In this document: piece after piece, positions 45,261-53,661 of the stretch
Position numbering within the stretch: position 1 is the stretch's first letter
Layout: the number at the start of each line of letters is the position of its first letter
Source of the DNA: Flavobacterium sp. YJ01
GTDB taxonomy: Bacteria; Bacteroidota; Bacteroidia; Flavobacteriales; Flavobacteriaceae
Length of the DNA stretch: 64,000 nucleotides
Assembly (NCBI RefSeq): GCF_029320955.1
Contig: NZ_CP119757.1
Coordinates: 4,960,001-5,024,000 of the forward strand
Direction of reading: 5' to 3'
Notes under the pieces: generated by a model
Told to the model about the DNA's origin: nothing
Database searches by the model: none
What the model saw: only the letters and a program-made list of their open reading frames with translations
Position numbers and translations under genes: made by a program

Positions 45261-45281
45261 AACAGGTTTTTGAAACCTGTT
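45261..45281. repeat. Short hairpin AACAGGTTT/AAACCTGTT before GH78
   Basis: AACAGGTTT pairs with AAACCTGTT around a short TTG loop. It ends 18 bases before the GH78 start codon and is a trimmed member of the AGGTTTT family. Confidence 0.82.
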
Positions 45282-45299
45282 AAGAGAAAATATAATACC

Positions 45300-48050
45300 A
45301 TGAAAAAGTTTTTTTTACATCTTACCTTAATCATTTCACTGTTCACAATTTCGGCGAAAGCCCAAACCAAAATCATTGTGAGTGATTTAAAATGCGAAAT
45401 GCTTATCAATCCAGAAGGAATTGATGTTTTACAGCCAAGACTAAGCTGGAAAATTAAAGCAGAGATAAATGATGTAAAACAAACTCATTATCAAATTTTA
45501 GCTTCTTCATCTTTAGAAAAACTAAATGCAGGAAACGCAGATTTATGGGACAGCGGAAAGGTACAAAGTGACGAATCTGTCAATGTAATTTATAACGGAA
45601 AAAAGCTAAAAGATAGACAAGATGTTTATTGGAAAGTAACGATTTTTACTAATAAAGGAGAAATTCAATCAAAAGAAACAGCAAATTTCAGTATTGGGAT
45701 TTTAACTTATGCAGATTGGAAATCAACTCGTTGGATTGGATATGAAAAAATGTCGAAGGGAGATAGTATTTCGCAGTATTCGCGATTATCGGCCAGATAT
45801 TTAAGAAAAGAAATCGACTTGAAGAAGAAAGTCAAAAGTGCCAAAGTTTATATCATGGGAATGGGCTTGTACGAGTTATACATTAACGGAAATAAAATTG
45901 GAGATCAGGTTTTAGCTCCCGTTCCTACGGATTATACGAAGAACGTGAAATACAATGTTTTTGATGTGACTTCGCAATTGCAGGAAGGTAAAAATGCATT
46001 AGGAACGATTTTAGGGAACGGACGTTTTTTTACGATGCGTCAAGATTACAAACCTTATAAAATCAAGACTTTTGGTTATCCGAAAATGGCTTTGCAGTTG
46101 TTTGTAGAATATACGGACGGAAGCAAAGACGTAATCAGAACAGATGATACTTGGAAAATCACAACTGACGGTCCGATTTTATCCAACAACGAATATGACG
46201 GTGAAGAATATGATGCCCGTAAAGAAATGAAAGGCTGGAATACCATTAATTTCAATGATAAAAAATGGCTTTCGGCAGAATATGTTCAGGAACCGGGTGG
46301 ATTCTACGAAGGACAAATGTCGGCGAATATGAAGGTAAAACGTGAAGTAAAACCGATTTCAATTAAGCAGACACCAAAAGGAACTTATATCCTGGATATG
46401 GGACAAAATATGGTGGGCTGGCTACAAGTGAAAGTGAAAGGAAATGCTGGAGATAAAATCACAATGAAATTTGCCGAATCCTTACAGCCAGATGGTTCGT
46501 TGTATATTGCTAATCTTCGTGATGCCAAAACAACTGATATTTATACTTTAAAAGGCGAAGGCGAAGAAGTTTGGGAACCTCGTTTTATTTTTCATGGTTT
46601 CAGATTTGTAGAAATTTCAGGTTTCAAAACTAAACCGACTTTAGAAAATTTTGTTGGAAAAGTCGTTTACGATGACATTGCCACAACAGGAACTTTTGAT
46701 TCTTCTAATCCAATAATGAATCAGATTTTTAAAAATGCTTGGTGGGGAATTAGTGGAAATTATAAAGGAATGCCAATTGATTGTCCGCAAAGAAATGAGC
46801 GTCAGCCTTGGTTGGGAGACAGAACAACGGGCGCTTATGGAGAAAGTTTCTTATTTGATAATCAGACGTTATATGCAAAATGGTTAGATGATATTAAAAA
46901 TGCACAAACTATTGATGGCGGACTTCCAGATGTGGCACCAGCTTTTTGGCGTTATTACGGCGATAATGTGACTTGGCCGGGAACTTATATTACAGTTGCT
47001 GATATGCTGTATCAGCAGTTTGGAGACAAAAAAGTGGTTGAAAAACAATATCCGTCTATGAAAAAATGGATGGATTATATGGAAGAAAACTATTTGGTGG
47101 ACGATATTATGACCAAAGACAAATACGGCGATTGGTGTGTTCCGCCAGAATCGTTGGAATTAATTCGTTCAAAAGATCCTTCACGTTTAACGGACGGAGA
47201 ATTGATTTCTAGTGCGTTTTATTACCAGCTTTTAAACATCATGAAAAAGTTTGCTGTGATTGCCAATGCACAAAATGATATTAAACATTATGATGAATTG
47301 GCTTCAAGAATCAAAAAAGCATTCAACGCTAAATATTTTAATGCAGCCAAAAACAATTATGCCAATAATACCGTAACAGCCAATTTACTGCCTTTGACCT
47401 TCGGAATGGTTCCAGAAGAATTACAGCAAAAAGTTTTTGAAAATCTAGTGCATGAAGTGGAAGTGACAAAAAATGGTCATGTAAGTACAGGTGTTATTGG
47501 AACACAGTTTTTAATGCGAACATTAACCAATTTTGGTCGTGGCGATTTGGCTTTCAAATTAGCATCGAATAAAACATACCCAAGTTGGGGTTATATGGTT
47601 GAAAACGGCGCCACAACCATTTGGGAACTTTGGAACGGAAATACTGCAGATCCAGCAATGAATTCGCAAAATCACGTGATGCTTTTAGGCGATTTATTGA
47701 TTTGGTATTACGAAAATATGGCGGGAATAAAGAGTAATCCTGAAACTCCGGGTTTCAAACAAATTATTATGAAACCAGATTTTAATGCTGGATTGAAATA
47801 TGTAAATGCATCATACGAATCGATTTACGGGACAATAAAAAGTGACTGGAAAAAAGATAAAAAAGCTTTGGTTTGGAATATTACGATTCCAGCTAATACT
47901 TCTGCAATTGTGTGTCTTCCTGCGACTGATGTTTCAACTATTTCTATCAATAAACAGAATCTGGATAAGACTTCTTATACTTATTCTGTAGAAAAAAATC
48001 AAATAAAGGTCACACTTTCGTCAGGAAATTTTGCTATTAGCGTTAAATAA
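45300..48050 (+). CDS. GH78 alpha-L-rhamnosidase (copy 2)
   Basis: The start is set at 45300, where MKKFFLHLTLIISLFTISAKAQ is a complete signal peptide. An ATG ten codons upstream falls in the hairpin. The 916-residue protein has the GH78 order: FN3-like start with PRLSWKIKAE, a sugar-binding sandwich (IMGMGLYELYINGNKIG), then the barrel with PIDCPQRNERQPWLGD (Asp494) and GATTIWELWNG. A C-terminal beta domain ends the chain. Compared with copy 1 it keeps a different barrel motif spacing and a longer ERQPWLGDR block, typical of another GH78 branch. It may therefore attack a different rhamnose linkage. It releases alpha-L-rhamnose. Confidence 0.93.
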   Translation: MKKFFLHLTLIISLFTISAKAQTKIIVSDLKCEMLINPEGIDVLQPRLSWKIKAEINDVKQTHYQILASSSLEKLNAGNADLWDSGKVQSDESVNVIYNGKKLKDRQDVYWKVTIFTNKGEIQSKETANFSIGILTYADWKSTRWIGYEKMSKGDSISQYSRLSARYLRKEIDLKKKVKSAKVYIMGMGLYELYINGNKIGDQVLAPVPTDYTKNVKYNVFDVTSQLQEGKNALGTILGNGRFFTMRQDYKPYKIKTFGYPKMALQLFVEYTDGSKDVIRTDDTWKITTDGPILSNNEYDGEEYDARKEMKGWNTINFNDKKWLSAEYVQEPGGFYEGQMSANMKVKREVKPISIKQTPKGTYILDMGQNMVGWLQVKVKGNAGDKITMKFAESLQPDGSLYIANLRDAKTTDIYTLKGEGEEVWEPRFIFHGFRFVEISGFKTKPTLENFVGKVVYDDIATTGTFDSSNPIMNQIFKNAWWGISGNYKGMPIDCPQRNERQPWLGDRTTGAYGESFLFDNQTLYAKWLDDIKNAQTIDGGLPDVAPAFWRYYGDNVTWPGTYITVADMLYQQFGDKKVVEKQYPSMKKWMDYMEENYLVDDIMTKDKYGDWCVPPESLELIRSKDPSRLTDGELISSAFYYQLLNIMKKFAVIANAQNDIKHYDELASRIKKAFNAKYFNAAKNNYANNTVTANLLPLTFGMVPEELQQKVFENLVHEVEVTKNGHVSTGVIGTQFLMRTLTNFGRGDLAFKLASNKTYPSWGYMVENGATTIWELWNGNTADPAMNSQNHVMLLGDLLIWYYENMAGIKSNPETPGFKQIIMKPDFNAGLKYVNASYESIYGTIKSDWKKDKKALVWNITIPANTSAIVCLPATDVSTISINKQNLDKTSYTYSVEKNQIKVTLSSGNFAISVK

Positions 48051-48076
48051 TCTGCATTTTTAATAATTCGGGACAG

Positions 48077-48086
48077 TACAGGATAC
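48077..48086 (+). promoter_or_regulatory. TACAGGATAC site shared with the susC control region
   Basis: The exact 10-mer TACAGGATAC lies 108 bases upstream of the sialidase-like gene. The same 10-mer is on the minus strand at 14994-15003, and ACAGGATAC is at 15306-15314, both in the susC upstream region. This is a candidate binding site of a shared regulator, on sequence coincidence only. A 7-base hairpin TACCTAA/TTAGGTA lies at 48131-48151. Confidence 0.3.
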
Positions 48087-48193
48087 ATTGTTAATTTTTT
48101 GGTGTTATTTTTACACTTATTAAATATTTTTACCTAAAAAAATGTTAGGTATGTATTTATAGTCAAAAAAAATAATTCATAATTTAATTAAGA

Positions 48194-49339
48194 ATGAAGT
48201 TAGCAAAATTAGCATTTGTCTTGTTTGGACTTTTCCTTTTAGGAAGTTGTAAATCGGCTTTGGAGAAAAAGAGTTGGAAAGAAGGAATTTTAGTAGATGA
48301 ATTTATTTATGATAAAGCACCTTATCCGTCTTGCCACGCCGTTACAATTGTCGAAGCTACAAATGGTGATTTAGTTGCCTCATGGTTTGGTGGAACTCAC
48401 GAGAGACACCCAGATGTTTGCATTTATGTGGCCATTAAACCAAAAGGAAGTGATAAATGGGGAGAAGGTGTAAAAGTTGCCGATGGTGTGATGAAAGAAG
48501 GGCCGAGATTACCAACTTGGAATCCGGTTTTATATCAAATTCCGGGAGGCGATTTAATGTTATTCTACAAAATAGGACCAAAACCATCGGAATGGTGGGG
48601 CGTAATCAGAACTTCATCTGATGGTGGAAAAACGTGGTCTGAGGCTCAAAAAATGCCAGACGGTTTCTTAGGGCCAATCAAAAATAAACCAGTTTTATTA
48701 AGCAACGGAACATTATTATGTCCGTCAAGTATCGAAGGCGACGGTTGGAGACTTCGTATGGAATCTACTCCAGATTTCGGTAAAACTTGGGTAATGGGTG
48801 ATACGCTTCCAAGAGGAAAACAAAAAATCAATGCGATTCAGCCAAGTATTTTGTTTCATAAAGATGGAAGTATTCAAGCCATCGGAAGAACTAGAAATAG
48901 AGCTATTTTCAGCACATTTTCAAAAGACAACGGAAAAACTTGGTCGGATGTTGAGTTAATCGGACTTCCAAATAACAACTCAGGAACTGATGCTGTAACG
49001 TTAAAAGATGGTAGACATTTATTAGTTTACAATCACGTTCTTCCTCCAGGAAAAGAAGCGAAAGGGCCAAGAACGCCTTTAAATGTTTCTGTTTCTAAAG
49101 ACGGAATCCATTGGAATGCGGCTTTAGTTTTAGAAGATTCAAAAATCAGCCAATATTCTTATCCTTCAATTATTCAAAGTTCAGACGGAATGGTGCATAT
49201 TGTGTACACTTGGAGAAGAGAAAAACTGAAATATGTAAAAGTAGATCCAAGTAAATTAGTAGCTCTTCCAATTAAAAACGGAATCTGGCCAGGTGAAGAA
49301 GGAAAAGTAGTTACAGCGGTAAAAGCGGAAGAAGAATAA
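48194..49339 (+). CDS. Sialidase-like (BNR) propeller lipoprotein, probably not a true sialidase
   Basis: A 381-residue protein with lipoprotein signal AFVLFGLFLLGSC (Cys near residue 19) followed by KSAL, not a surface-export signal. The six-bladed propeller shows three Asp-boxes (SSDGGKTWSE, TPDFGKTWVM, SKDNGKTWSD). The N-terminus PSCHAVTIVEATNGDLVASW with FGGTHERHPDV fits the BNR_2 group often named sialidase in Bacteroidetes. No FRIP-type arginine motif is seen, and no sialic-acid gene is nearby. In RG-II-targeting loci GH33-like proteins have been linked to Kdo removal, but I cannot show this here. A periplasmic glycan hydrolase of unknown specificity is the safest reading. Confidence 0.68.
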   Translation: MKLAKLAFVLFGLFLLGSCKSALEKKSWKEGILVDEFIYDKAPYPSCHAVTIVEATNGDLVASWFGGTHERHPDVCIYVAIKPKGSDKWGEGVKVADGVMKEGPRLPTWNPVLYQIPGGDLMLFYKIGPKPSEWWGVIRTSSDGGKTWSEAQKMPDGFLGPIKNKPVLLSNGTLLCPSSIEGDGWRLRMESTPDFGKTWVMGDTLPRGKQKINAIQPSILFHKDGSIQAIGRTRNRAIFSTFSKDNGKTWSDVELIGLPNNNSGTDAVTLKDGRHLLVYNHVLPPGKEAKGPRTPLNVSVSKDGIHWNAALVLEDSKISQYSYPSIIQSSDGMVHIVYTWRREKLKYVKVDPSKLVALPIKNGIWPGEEGKVVTAVKAEEE

Positions 49340-49347
49340 ATGAATTG

Positions 49348-49484
49348 AACCATTAAGAGATTAAGAAAGTTAAGTTGCTGTATATATTTATTCTTTTAAA
49401 AAGAACATTAAGCTTAATTTTCTTCATCTTCTAATGATAATAATAAAAAGTATTGAAGCTTAATTTCCTTAATGTCTTAATGGT
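49348..49484. repeat. Intergenic palindrome, AACCATTAAGA family
   Basis: AACCATTAAGAGATTAAG (from 49348) pairs with CTTAATGTCTTAATGGT (to 49484) with a few mismatches. AGCTTAATTTTC / GAAGCTTAATTTCC repeats lie in the middle. A Met inside the right arm would falsely extend the next gene. Confidence 0.8.
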
Positions 49485-49497
49485 AAAACCAATTAAC

Positions 49498-50382
49498 ATG
49501 AAGCTAAATAAAAATTTAATTGTTGTATTGTTTGTTGCTTTATCAACGACATTTAATAGCTGTGCAACGGCGCAGTCTTCCAATAAAAAGCAAAAATATA
49601 AAGTTGCAGTTTGCGATTGGATGATTTTAAAAAGACAAAAACTAGGTGCTTTTGGTTTGGCCGCTGAAATAAAAGCAGACGGAATCGAACTCGATATGGG
49701 AGGTTTAGGAAACAGACCAACATTTGACAGTAAATTAGGCGACCCAGTTGAAAGACAAAAATTCTTAGATAAATCAAAAGAAACTGGTGTTGGAATCAGC
49801 TCGATTGCGATGTCAGGATTTTATGCACAATCTTTTGCCACAAGAGAAATCACACCAATGATTACCGATTGTATTCAGGCGATGAAAAACATGAAAGTAA
49901 AAGTGGCTTATCTTCCGTTAGGAACACAAACGGATTTAGTTAAAAATCCAGAGTTGCGTCCAGAAGTGATTAAAAGACTGCAATGGGCAGGAAAAGAAGT
50001 GGGGAAAATAGGTGGTGTAATTGCGATTGAAACCTCTTTAGACGCGACAGAGGAGAAAAAACTTTTAGACGAAGTAGGTTCAAAATACATTAAAAGCTCT
50101 TTCAATTTTGCGAATGCTTTAGATAATAAAAGAGATATTTCATCAGAATTGAAAATATTAGGAAAGAAATACGTAGCACAGATTCACGCTTCCAACACCG
50201 ATCAGTTTTGGTTAGAAAATGACAAAGCGATCGACATGCCAAAAATCAAACAAACTTTGGATGAAATGAAATGGAGCGGATGGCTTATTGTAGAGCGTTC
50301 TCGTGACGTAACGCAAGTGCATAATGTAAAAGCCAATTACGGAGCAAACGTAGCTTATTTAAAGAAGATTTTTCAGAATTAA
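49498..50382 (+). CDS. Lipoprotein xylose-isomerase-like TIM barrel (sugar isomerase/epimerase family)
   Basis: The start is set at 49498, where MKLNKNLIVVLFVALSTTFNSC is a lipoprotein signal (Cys22); an upstream ATG gives no signal. The 294-residue protein has the AP-endonuclease-2/xylose-isomerase-like barrel: DGIELDMGGLG, GVIAIETSLD, VAQIHASNTD and GWLIVERSRD. These supply Glu, Glu, His and Glu of the usual metal site. At the normal metal Asp position (D-x-A-N) the sequence reads SFNFAN, so Asp is replaced by Asn. Most family members are cytoplasmic, but a signal peptide places this one at a membrane surface facing the periplasm. Its substrate is unknown; a rare or keto-sugar released from pectin is possible. 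Confidence 0.75.
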   Translation: MKLNKNLIVVLFVALSTTFNSCATAQSSNKKQKYKVAVCDWMILKRQKLGAFGLAAEIKADGIELDMGGLGNRPTFDSKLGDPVERQKFLDKSKETGVGISSIAMSGFYAQSFATREITPMITDCIQAMKNMKVKVAYLPLGTQTDLVKNPELRPEVIKRLQWAGKEVGKIGGVIAIETSLDATEEKKLLDEVGSKYIKSSFNFANALDNKRDISSELKILGKKYVAQIHASNTDQFWLENDKAIDMPKIKQTLDEMKWSGWLIVERSRDVTQVHNVKANYGANVAYLKKIFQN

Positions 50383-50475
50383 ACAATAAACAGTGATCAA
50401 TATGTAATCGTTAAACAACACAATTTTTCACTATAAATCTGCGTGATTTTTTTACGCAGATTTTATTCTCATTTT

Positions 50476-50578
50476 TTGTCATCCCGAGGAACGAGGGATC
50501 TCCACAAGTAACTCTACAAAGATTGATAATTACAGTGTGGAGCTACTTGTGGAGATTTCTCCTTCGTCGAAATGACAA
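50476..50578. repeat. Intergenic palindrome, hybrid TTGTCAT copy
   Basis: The left arm starts TTGTCATCCCGAGGAACG and the right arm ends CTCCTTCGTCGAAATGACAA. Ends and inner parts (CTCCACAAGTA / TACTTGTGGAG) pair, but the middles differ, as if two variants had recombined. The next gene starts 38 bases later. Confidence 0.82.
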
Positions 50579-50616
50579 ACTAGATGGGAATTTTTAATGA
50601 ATAAAATTAAAATACT

Positions 50617-53346
50617 ATGAAATATTTACAATTACTTTTTTTATGTTTTTACGTCTCTTTCGCGACAGCGCAAAACATCACTGTTATTAGTGATCCGAGT
50701 TCGCCAAGAGCAAAATTTGGAGCAGAGAAATTATCAGAAACCCTTTCAGCAAAAGGTTTCAGCGTAACGTCTTCTGATAAATTCAAAAAATCAAAAGATA
50801 AAGTAATTGTAATTGGAGAAAAAGGAACCGATTTCTGGAAGAAAAATGCTAAAAGTGCTAAAATTGACGATAGCAAATTAAACAAGAAAGAAGGTTTTCA
50901 GATTCGTACTCAAAATAATGTAATTTATATTGAAGGAACAGATGCAAGCGGAGCTTTGTATGGAGCCTTAGAATTAACAGATAAAATTAAAGCTTCAGGA
51001 AAATTTCCTTCAGAAATCAATATTGACGATAGTCCAGAAATGGTTTTGAGAGGCGCTTGTATCGGAATGCAGAAACCCGTTTATCTTCCAGGACGAGATG
51101 TTTACGAATATCCATATACACCAGAAACTTTCCCGTGGTTTTATGACAAAGCTTTATGGATTAAATATTTAGATATGCTGGTAGACAACCGCATGAACTC
51201 TTTGTATTTATGGAATGGACATCCTTTTGCTTCTTTGGTGAAATTAAAAGAATATCCGTTTGCTGTAGAAGTAAGTGATGAAGATTTCAAAAAGAATGAG
51301 GAAATCTATAAATTCTTAACAGTTGAAGCCAATAAACGTGGAATCTGGGTAATTCAGATGTTTTATAATATTATTGTTTCTAAGCCTTTTGCAGAGCATT
51401 ACAACATTAAAACACAAGATCGTTCAAGACCAATCACGCCATTATTGTCTGATTATACTAGAAAATCTATTGCGGCTTTTATCGAAAAATATCCAAACGT
51501 TGGATTAATGGTTTGTTTGGGAGAAGCAATCAACACCGTTGATGATGATGTAGAATGGTTTACCAAAACTATTATTCCGGGTGTTCGTGACGGTTTACAA
51601 GCATTAGGAAAAACAGAAGAACCGCCAATTATCCTTCGTTCTCACGATACAGATGGACCTTTGGTTATGGAAAAATCACTTCCGTTATACAAAAACTTAT
51701 ATACAGAAAGTAAATATACGGGAGAATCTTTAACGACTTATACGCCGGGAGGTCCTTGGGGAGAAACCCACAAACAGTTGAGTGCTTTAAAATCAATTCA
51801 CATTGAGAACGTTCATATTTTGGCTAATTTAGAACCTTTTAGATACGGTTCGCCAGATTTTATCCAGAAAACCGTAAAAGCGATGCACAGCGTTCACGGT
51901 GCAAATGCACTGCATTTATATCCGCAAGCTTCGTATTGGGATTGGCCATATTCGGCAGATAAAACAAAATCAGGAGAACGTTTATTAGAAATGGATCGTG
52001 ACTGGATTTGGTACAAAGCTTGGGCAAGATATGCTTGGGATAGCAAAAGAGATCGAAACGAAGAAGTTAAATTCTGGGATAATGATTTAGCTGCGAAATT
52101 CGGAACGAGTCAGGAAGCTGCAAATAACATTTTAAAAGCTTACGAAGAAACAGGAGAAATTGCTCCGAAAACCTTAAGACGTTTCGGAATCACAGAAGGT
52201 AACCGTCAAACTTTATTATTAGGAATGTTTGAAAGTCAGTTGGTAAATCCGTCGAAATGGAGAGTATATCCTGGATTCCACGAATCATGCGGACCAGCGG
52301 GCGAATTGCTTTTAGAATATGCTAAAAAAGAGTGGAATAAAGAACCGCATTCGGGCGAACTTCCAACGCAGATTATTGCTGAAATTACAGAACACGGAAG
52401 ATTAGCTGTTGAAGCAATCGACAAAGCTGAAGCAAGTGTAACCAAAGACAAAGAAGAATTTGAGCGTCTTAAAAATGATATGCATGCGTATAAGGCTTTT
52501 GCCGATTTCTTCTCAGAAAAAGTAAAAGCAGCTTTATTAGTTTTAAGATACAGTTATTCAAATGATATTAACGATTTAGACAAAGCTTTGCCTCATTTAG
52601 AAAAAAGTATTGAGTATTATGAGTTATTGGTAAAACTAACAAAAGATACGTACTATTATGCTAACAGTATGCAGACTGCTCAACGCCGAATCCCGATTGG
52701 GGGAGACGACGGAAACAACAAAACTTGGGCTGAATTGTTACCGCATTATGAGCGTGAATTGGCTAATTTCAAAAGAAATCTTGAGAAGCTAAAAACTTCA
52801 AAAGACGGTAAAATAGAAACCAAAGAAGGTAAACCTTGGAAACCAGCGGAAGTAACTTTCATCGATGAAAAACCGGGAACTTATTTAGTAAAAACAGGTA
52901 CAAAAGTTTACGGAACAGATATTTCTGAATTGACCAAAGTAGCTCCAGAACTTCAGAATTTAAGAGGTTATTCTTTTGTAGAAAACGATCAAAACGAAAA
53001 AGGAACACATTTGAAGTTTAGAAATACAAAAGCGGTTAAATTAGTGGTGGGTTATTTCAATTCAGATCAAAAGAGATTTTTATTGCCGCCAAGTTTGGAG
53101 ACAGATGCAGCAGGAAATGCGCACGGTCAAGCCGAAGTAATTCTGGCAAGTGCCATGAATTTAAAAGATTTGCCTCGTGTAAACATTCATACCTATACGT
53201 TCCAGCCGGGCGAGAATAAATTAGATTTAGGTAAAGGAAAAGTATTGATTTTAGGTTTCATCGATGCAGATCGAATCATAACACCACGCGATGTTGGATA
53301 TATCGATGCAGGAGAAAAAGCAGCTATTGACTGGTTGTTTTATTAG
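50617..53346 (+). CDS. Large exported GH20/GH67-like putative glycosidase, family unassigned
   Basis: A 909-residue protein with a signal peptide ending SFATAQ. Residues about 20-145 form an alpha/beta domain (ITVISDPSSPRAKFGAEKLS, KVIVIGEKG, NNVIYIEGTDASGALYGALE) like the N-terminal domains of GH20, GH67 and GH84 enzymes. About 150-500 is barrel-like: MLVDNRMNSLYLWNGHPFAS, GIWVIQMFYNI, VGLMVCLGEAINTVDDDVEW, ANALHLYPQASYWDWPYS. The rest is helical, ending in a beta domain. The acidic GEA and nearby Asp residues are candidate catalytic positions. The layout recalls alpha-glucuronidases or galacturonidases, which would suit pectin, but no family motif clinches it. Confidence 0.55.
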   Translation: MKYLQLLFLCFYVSFATAQNITVISDPSSPRAKFGAEKLSETLSAKGFSVTSSDKFKKSKDKVIVIGEKGTDFWKKNAKSAKIDDSKLNKKEGFQIRTQNNVIYIEGTDASGALYGALELTDKIKASGKFPSEINIDDSPEMVLRGACIGMQKPVYLPGRDVYEYPYTPETFPWFYDKALWIKYLDMLVDNRMNSLYLWNGHPFASLVKLKEYPFAVEVSDEDFKKNEEIYKFLTVEANKRGIWVIQMFYNIIVSKPFAEHYNIKTQDRSRPITPLLSDYTRKSIAAFIEKYPNVGLMVCLGEAINTVDDDVEWFTKTIIPGVRDGLQALGKTEEPPIILRSHDTDGPLVMEKSLPLYKNLYTESKYTGESLTTYTPGGPWGETHKQLSALKSIHIENVHILANLEPFRYGSPDFIQKTVKAMHSVHGANALHLYPQASYWDWPYSADKTKSGERLLEMDRDWIWYKAWARYAWDSKRDRNEEVKFWDNDLAAKFGTSQEAANNILKAYEETGEIAPKTLRRFGITEGNRQTLLLGMFESQLVNPSKWRVYPGFHESCGPAGELLLEYAKKEWNKEPHSGELPTQIIAEITEHGRLAVEAIDKAEASVTKDKEEFERLKNDMHAYKAFADFFSEKVKAALLVLRYSYSNDINDLDKALPHLEKSIEYYELLVKLTKDTYYYANSMQTAQRRIPIGGDDGNNKTWAELLPHYERELANFKRNLEKLKTSKDGKIETKEGKPWKPAEVTFIDEKPGTYLVKTGTKVYGTDISELTKVAPELQNLRGYSFVENDQNEKGTHLKFRNTKAVKLVVGYFNSDQKRFLLPPSLETDAAGNAHGQAEVILASAMNLKDLPRVNIHTYTFQPGENKLDLGKGKVLILGFIDADRIITPRDVGYIDAGEKAAIDWLFY

Positions 53347-53354
53347 TTTGCGTT

Positions 53355-53381
53355 CCTGCAAGGTTTTTAAAACCTTGTAGG
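53355..53381. repeat. 27-base hairpin, CCTGCAAGG stem
   Basis: CCTGCAAGG pairs with CCTTGTAGG (one wobble) around TTTTTAAAA, directly after the 909-residue hydrolase stop. Confidence 0.88.
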
Positions 53382-53415
53382 TATATAATAAAGTTTAGAA
53401 TTAAAAGAATAATTT

Positions 53416-53495
53416 GGGCGTGTCCCTTCGGGTCGGGCTGTACGTTCCCGCTTCCCGATGAAAAATCGGGAGAGCTCCACTGCCATCCCTCACGC
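53416..53495. ncRNA. Candidate structured element (GGGCGTG ... CACGC)
   Basis: About 80 GC-rich bases in an AT-rich gap. A closing GCGTG/CACGC pair and an inner CCCGAT/ATCGGG hairpin surround a GGGTCGGGCTG segment and GGGAGAGCTCC-like bases. I recall very similar segments between genes in other Flavobacterium genomes. It may be a structured RNA family or a further repeat type; I cannot choose without a covariance search. Confidence 0.4.
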
Positions 53496-53512
53496 AAACT
53501 CGTAGTTAATTT

Positions 53513-53545
53513 AGACCTAACAGGTTTTCAAAACCTGTTAGGTCT
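53513..53545. repeat. 33-base perfect hairpin identical to 30239-30271
   Basis: AGACCTAACAGG / CCTGTTAGGTCT stem with a TTTTCAAAA centre. All 33 bases match the copy 23 kb upstream. Confidence 0.92.
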
Positions 53546-53569
53546 AGTGTCAAAGAAACATATACGTTT

Positions 53570-53596
53570 CCTGCAAGGTTTTCAAAACCTTGTAGG
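53570..53596. repeat. 27-base hairpin, CCTGCAAGG stem (second copy)
   Basis: CCTGCAAGG pairs with CCTTGTAGG around TTTTCAAAA, differing from the 53355 copy only in the loop. Confidence 0.88.
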
Positions 53597-53623
53597 TATC
53601 TAAAATGAACGTTAAAAAGTAAA

Positions 53624-53650
53624 CCTGCAAGGTTTTGAAAACCTTGCAGG
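53624..53650. repeat. 27-base hairpin, CCTGCAAGG/CCTTGCAGG, next to the GH2 start
   Basis: A fully complementary stem around TTTTGAAAA. It ends 11 bases before the ATG at 53662, where it could block ribosome access if formed in mRNA. Confidence 0.9.
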
Positions 53651-53661
53651 AAATAGAAAAT

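Larger units (their letters stand above)
53347..53661. other. Gap holding four short hairpins and a GGGCGTG...CACGC element
   Basis: No gene is seen. Hairpins with AGGTTTT/AAAACC cores lie at 53355-53381, 53513-53545, 53570-53596 and 53624-53650. Between the first two, about 53416-53495, is a separate structured segment. GCGTG (53418-53422) can pair with CACGC (53491-53495), and CCCGAT with ATCGGG (53454-53470), with GGGTCGGGCTG in between. The last hairpin ends 11 bases before the GH2 start, within any ribosome-binding region. Confidence 0.8.

Noticed and set aside
48194..49339. True exo-sialidase call
   Set aside because: Asp-boxes are present, but the arginine motif of sialidases is not visible and no sialate catabolic gene is nearby.
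53355..53650. Four similar hairpins considered as a CRISPR array
   Set aside because: Units differ in sequence, spacing is irregular (27 to 131 bases), no cas genes are present, and the units are palindromes also dispersed singly elsewhere.
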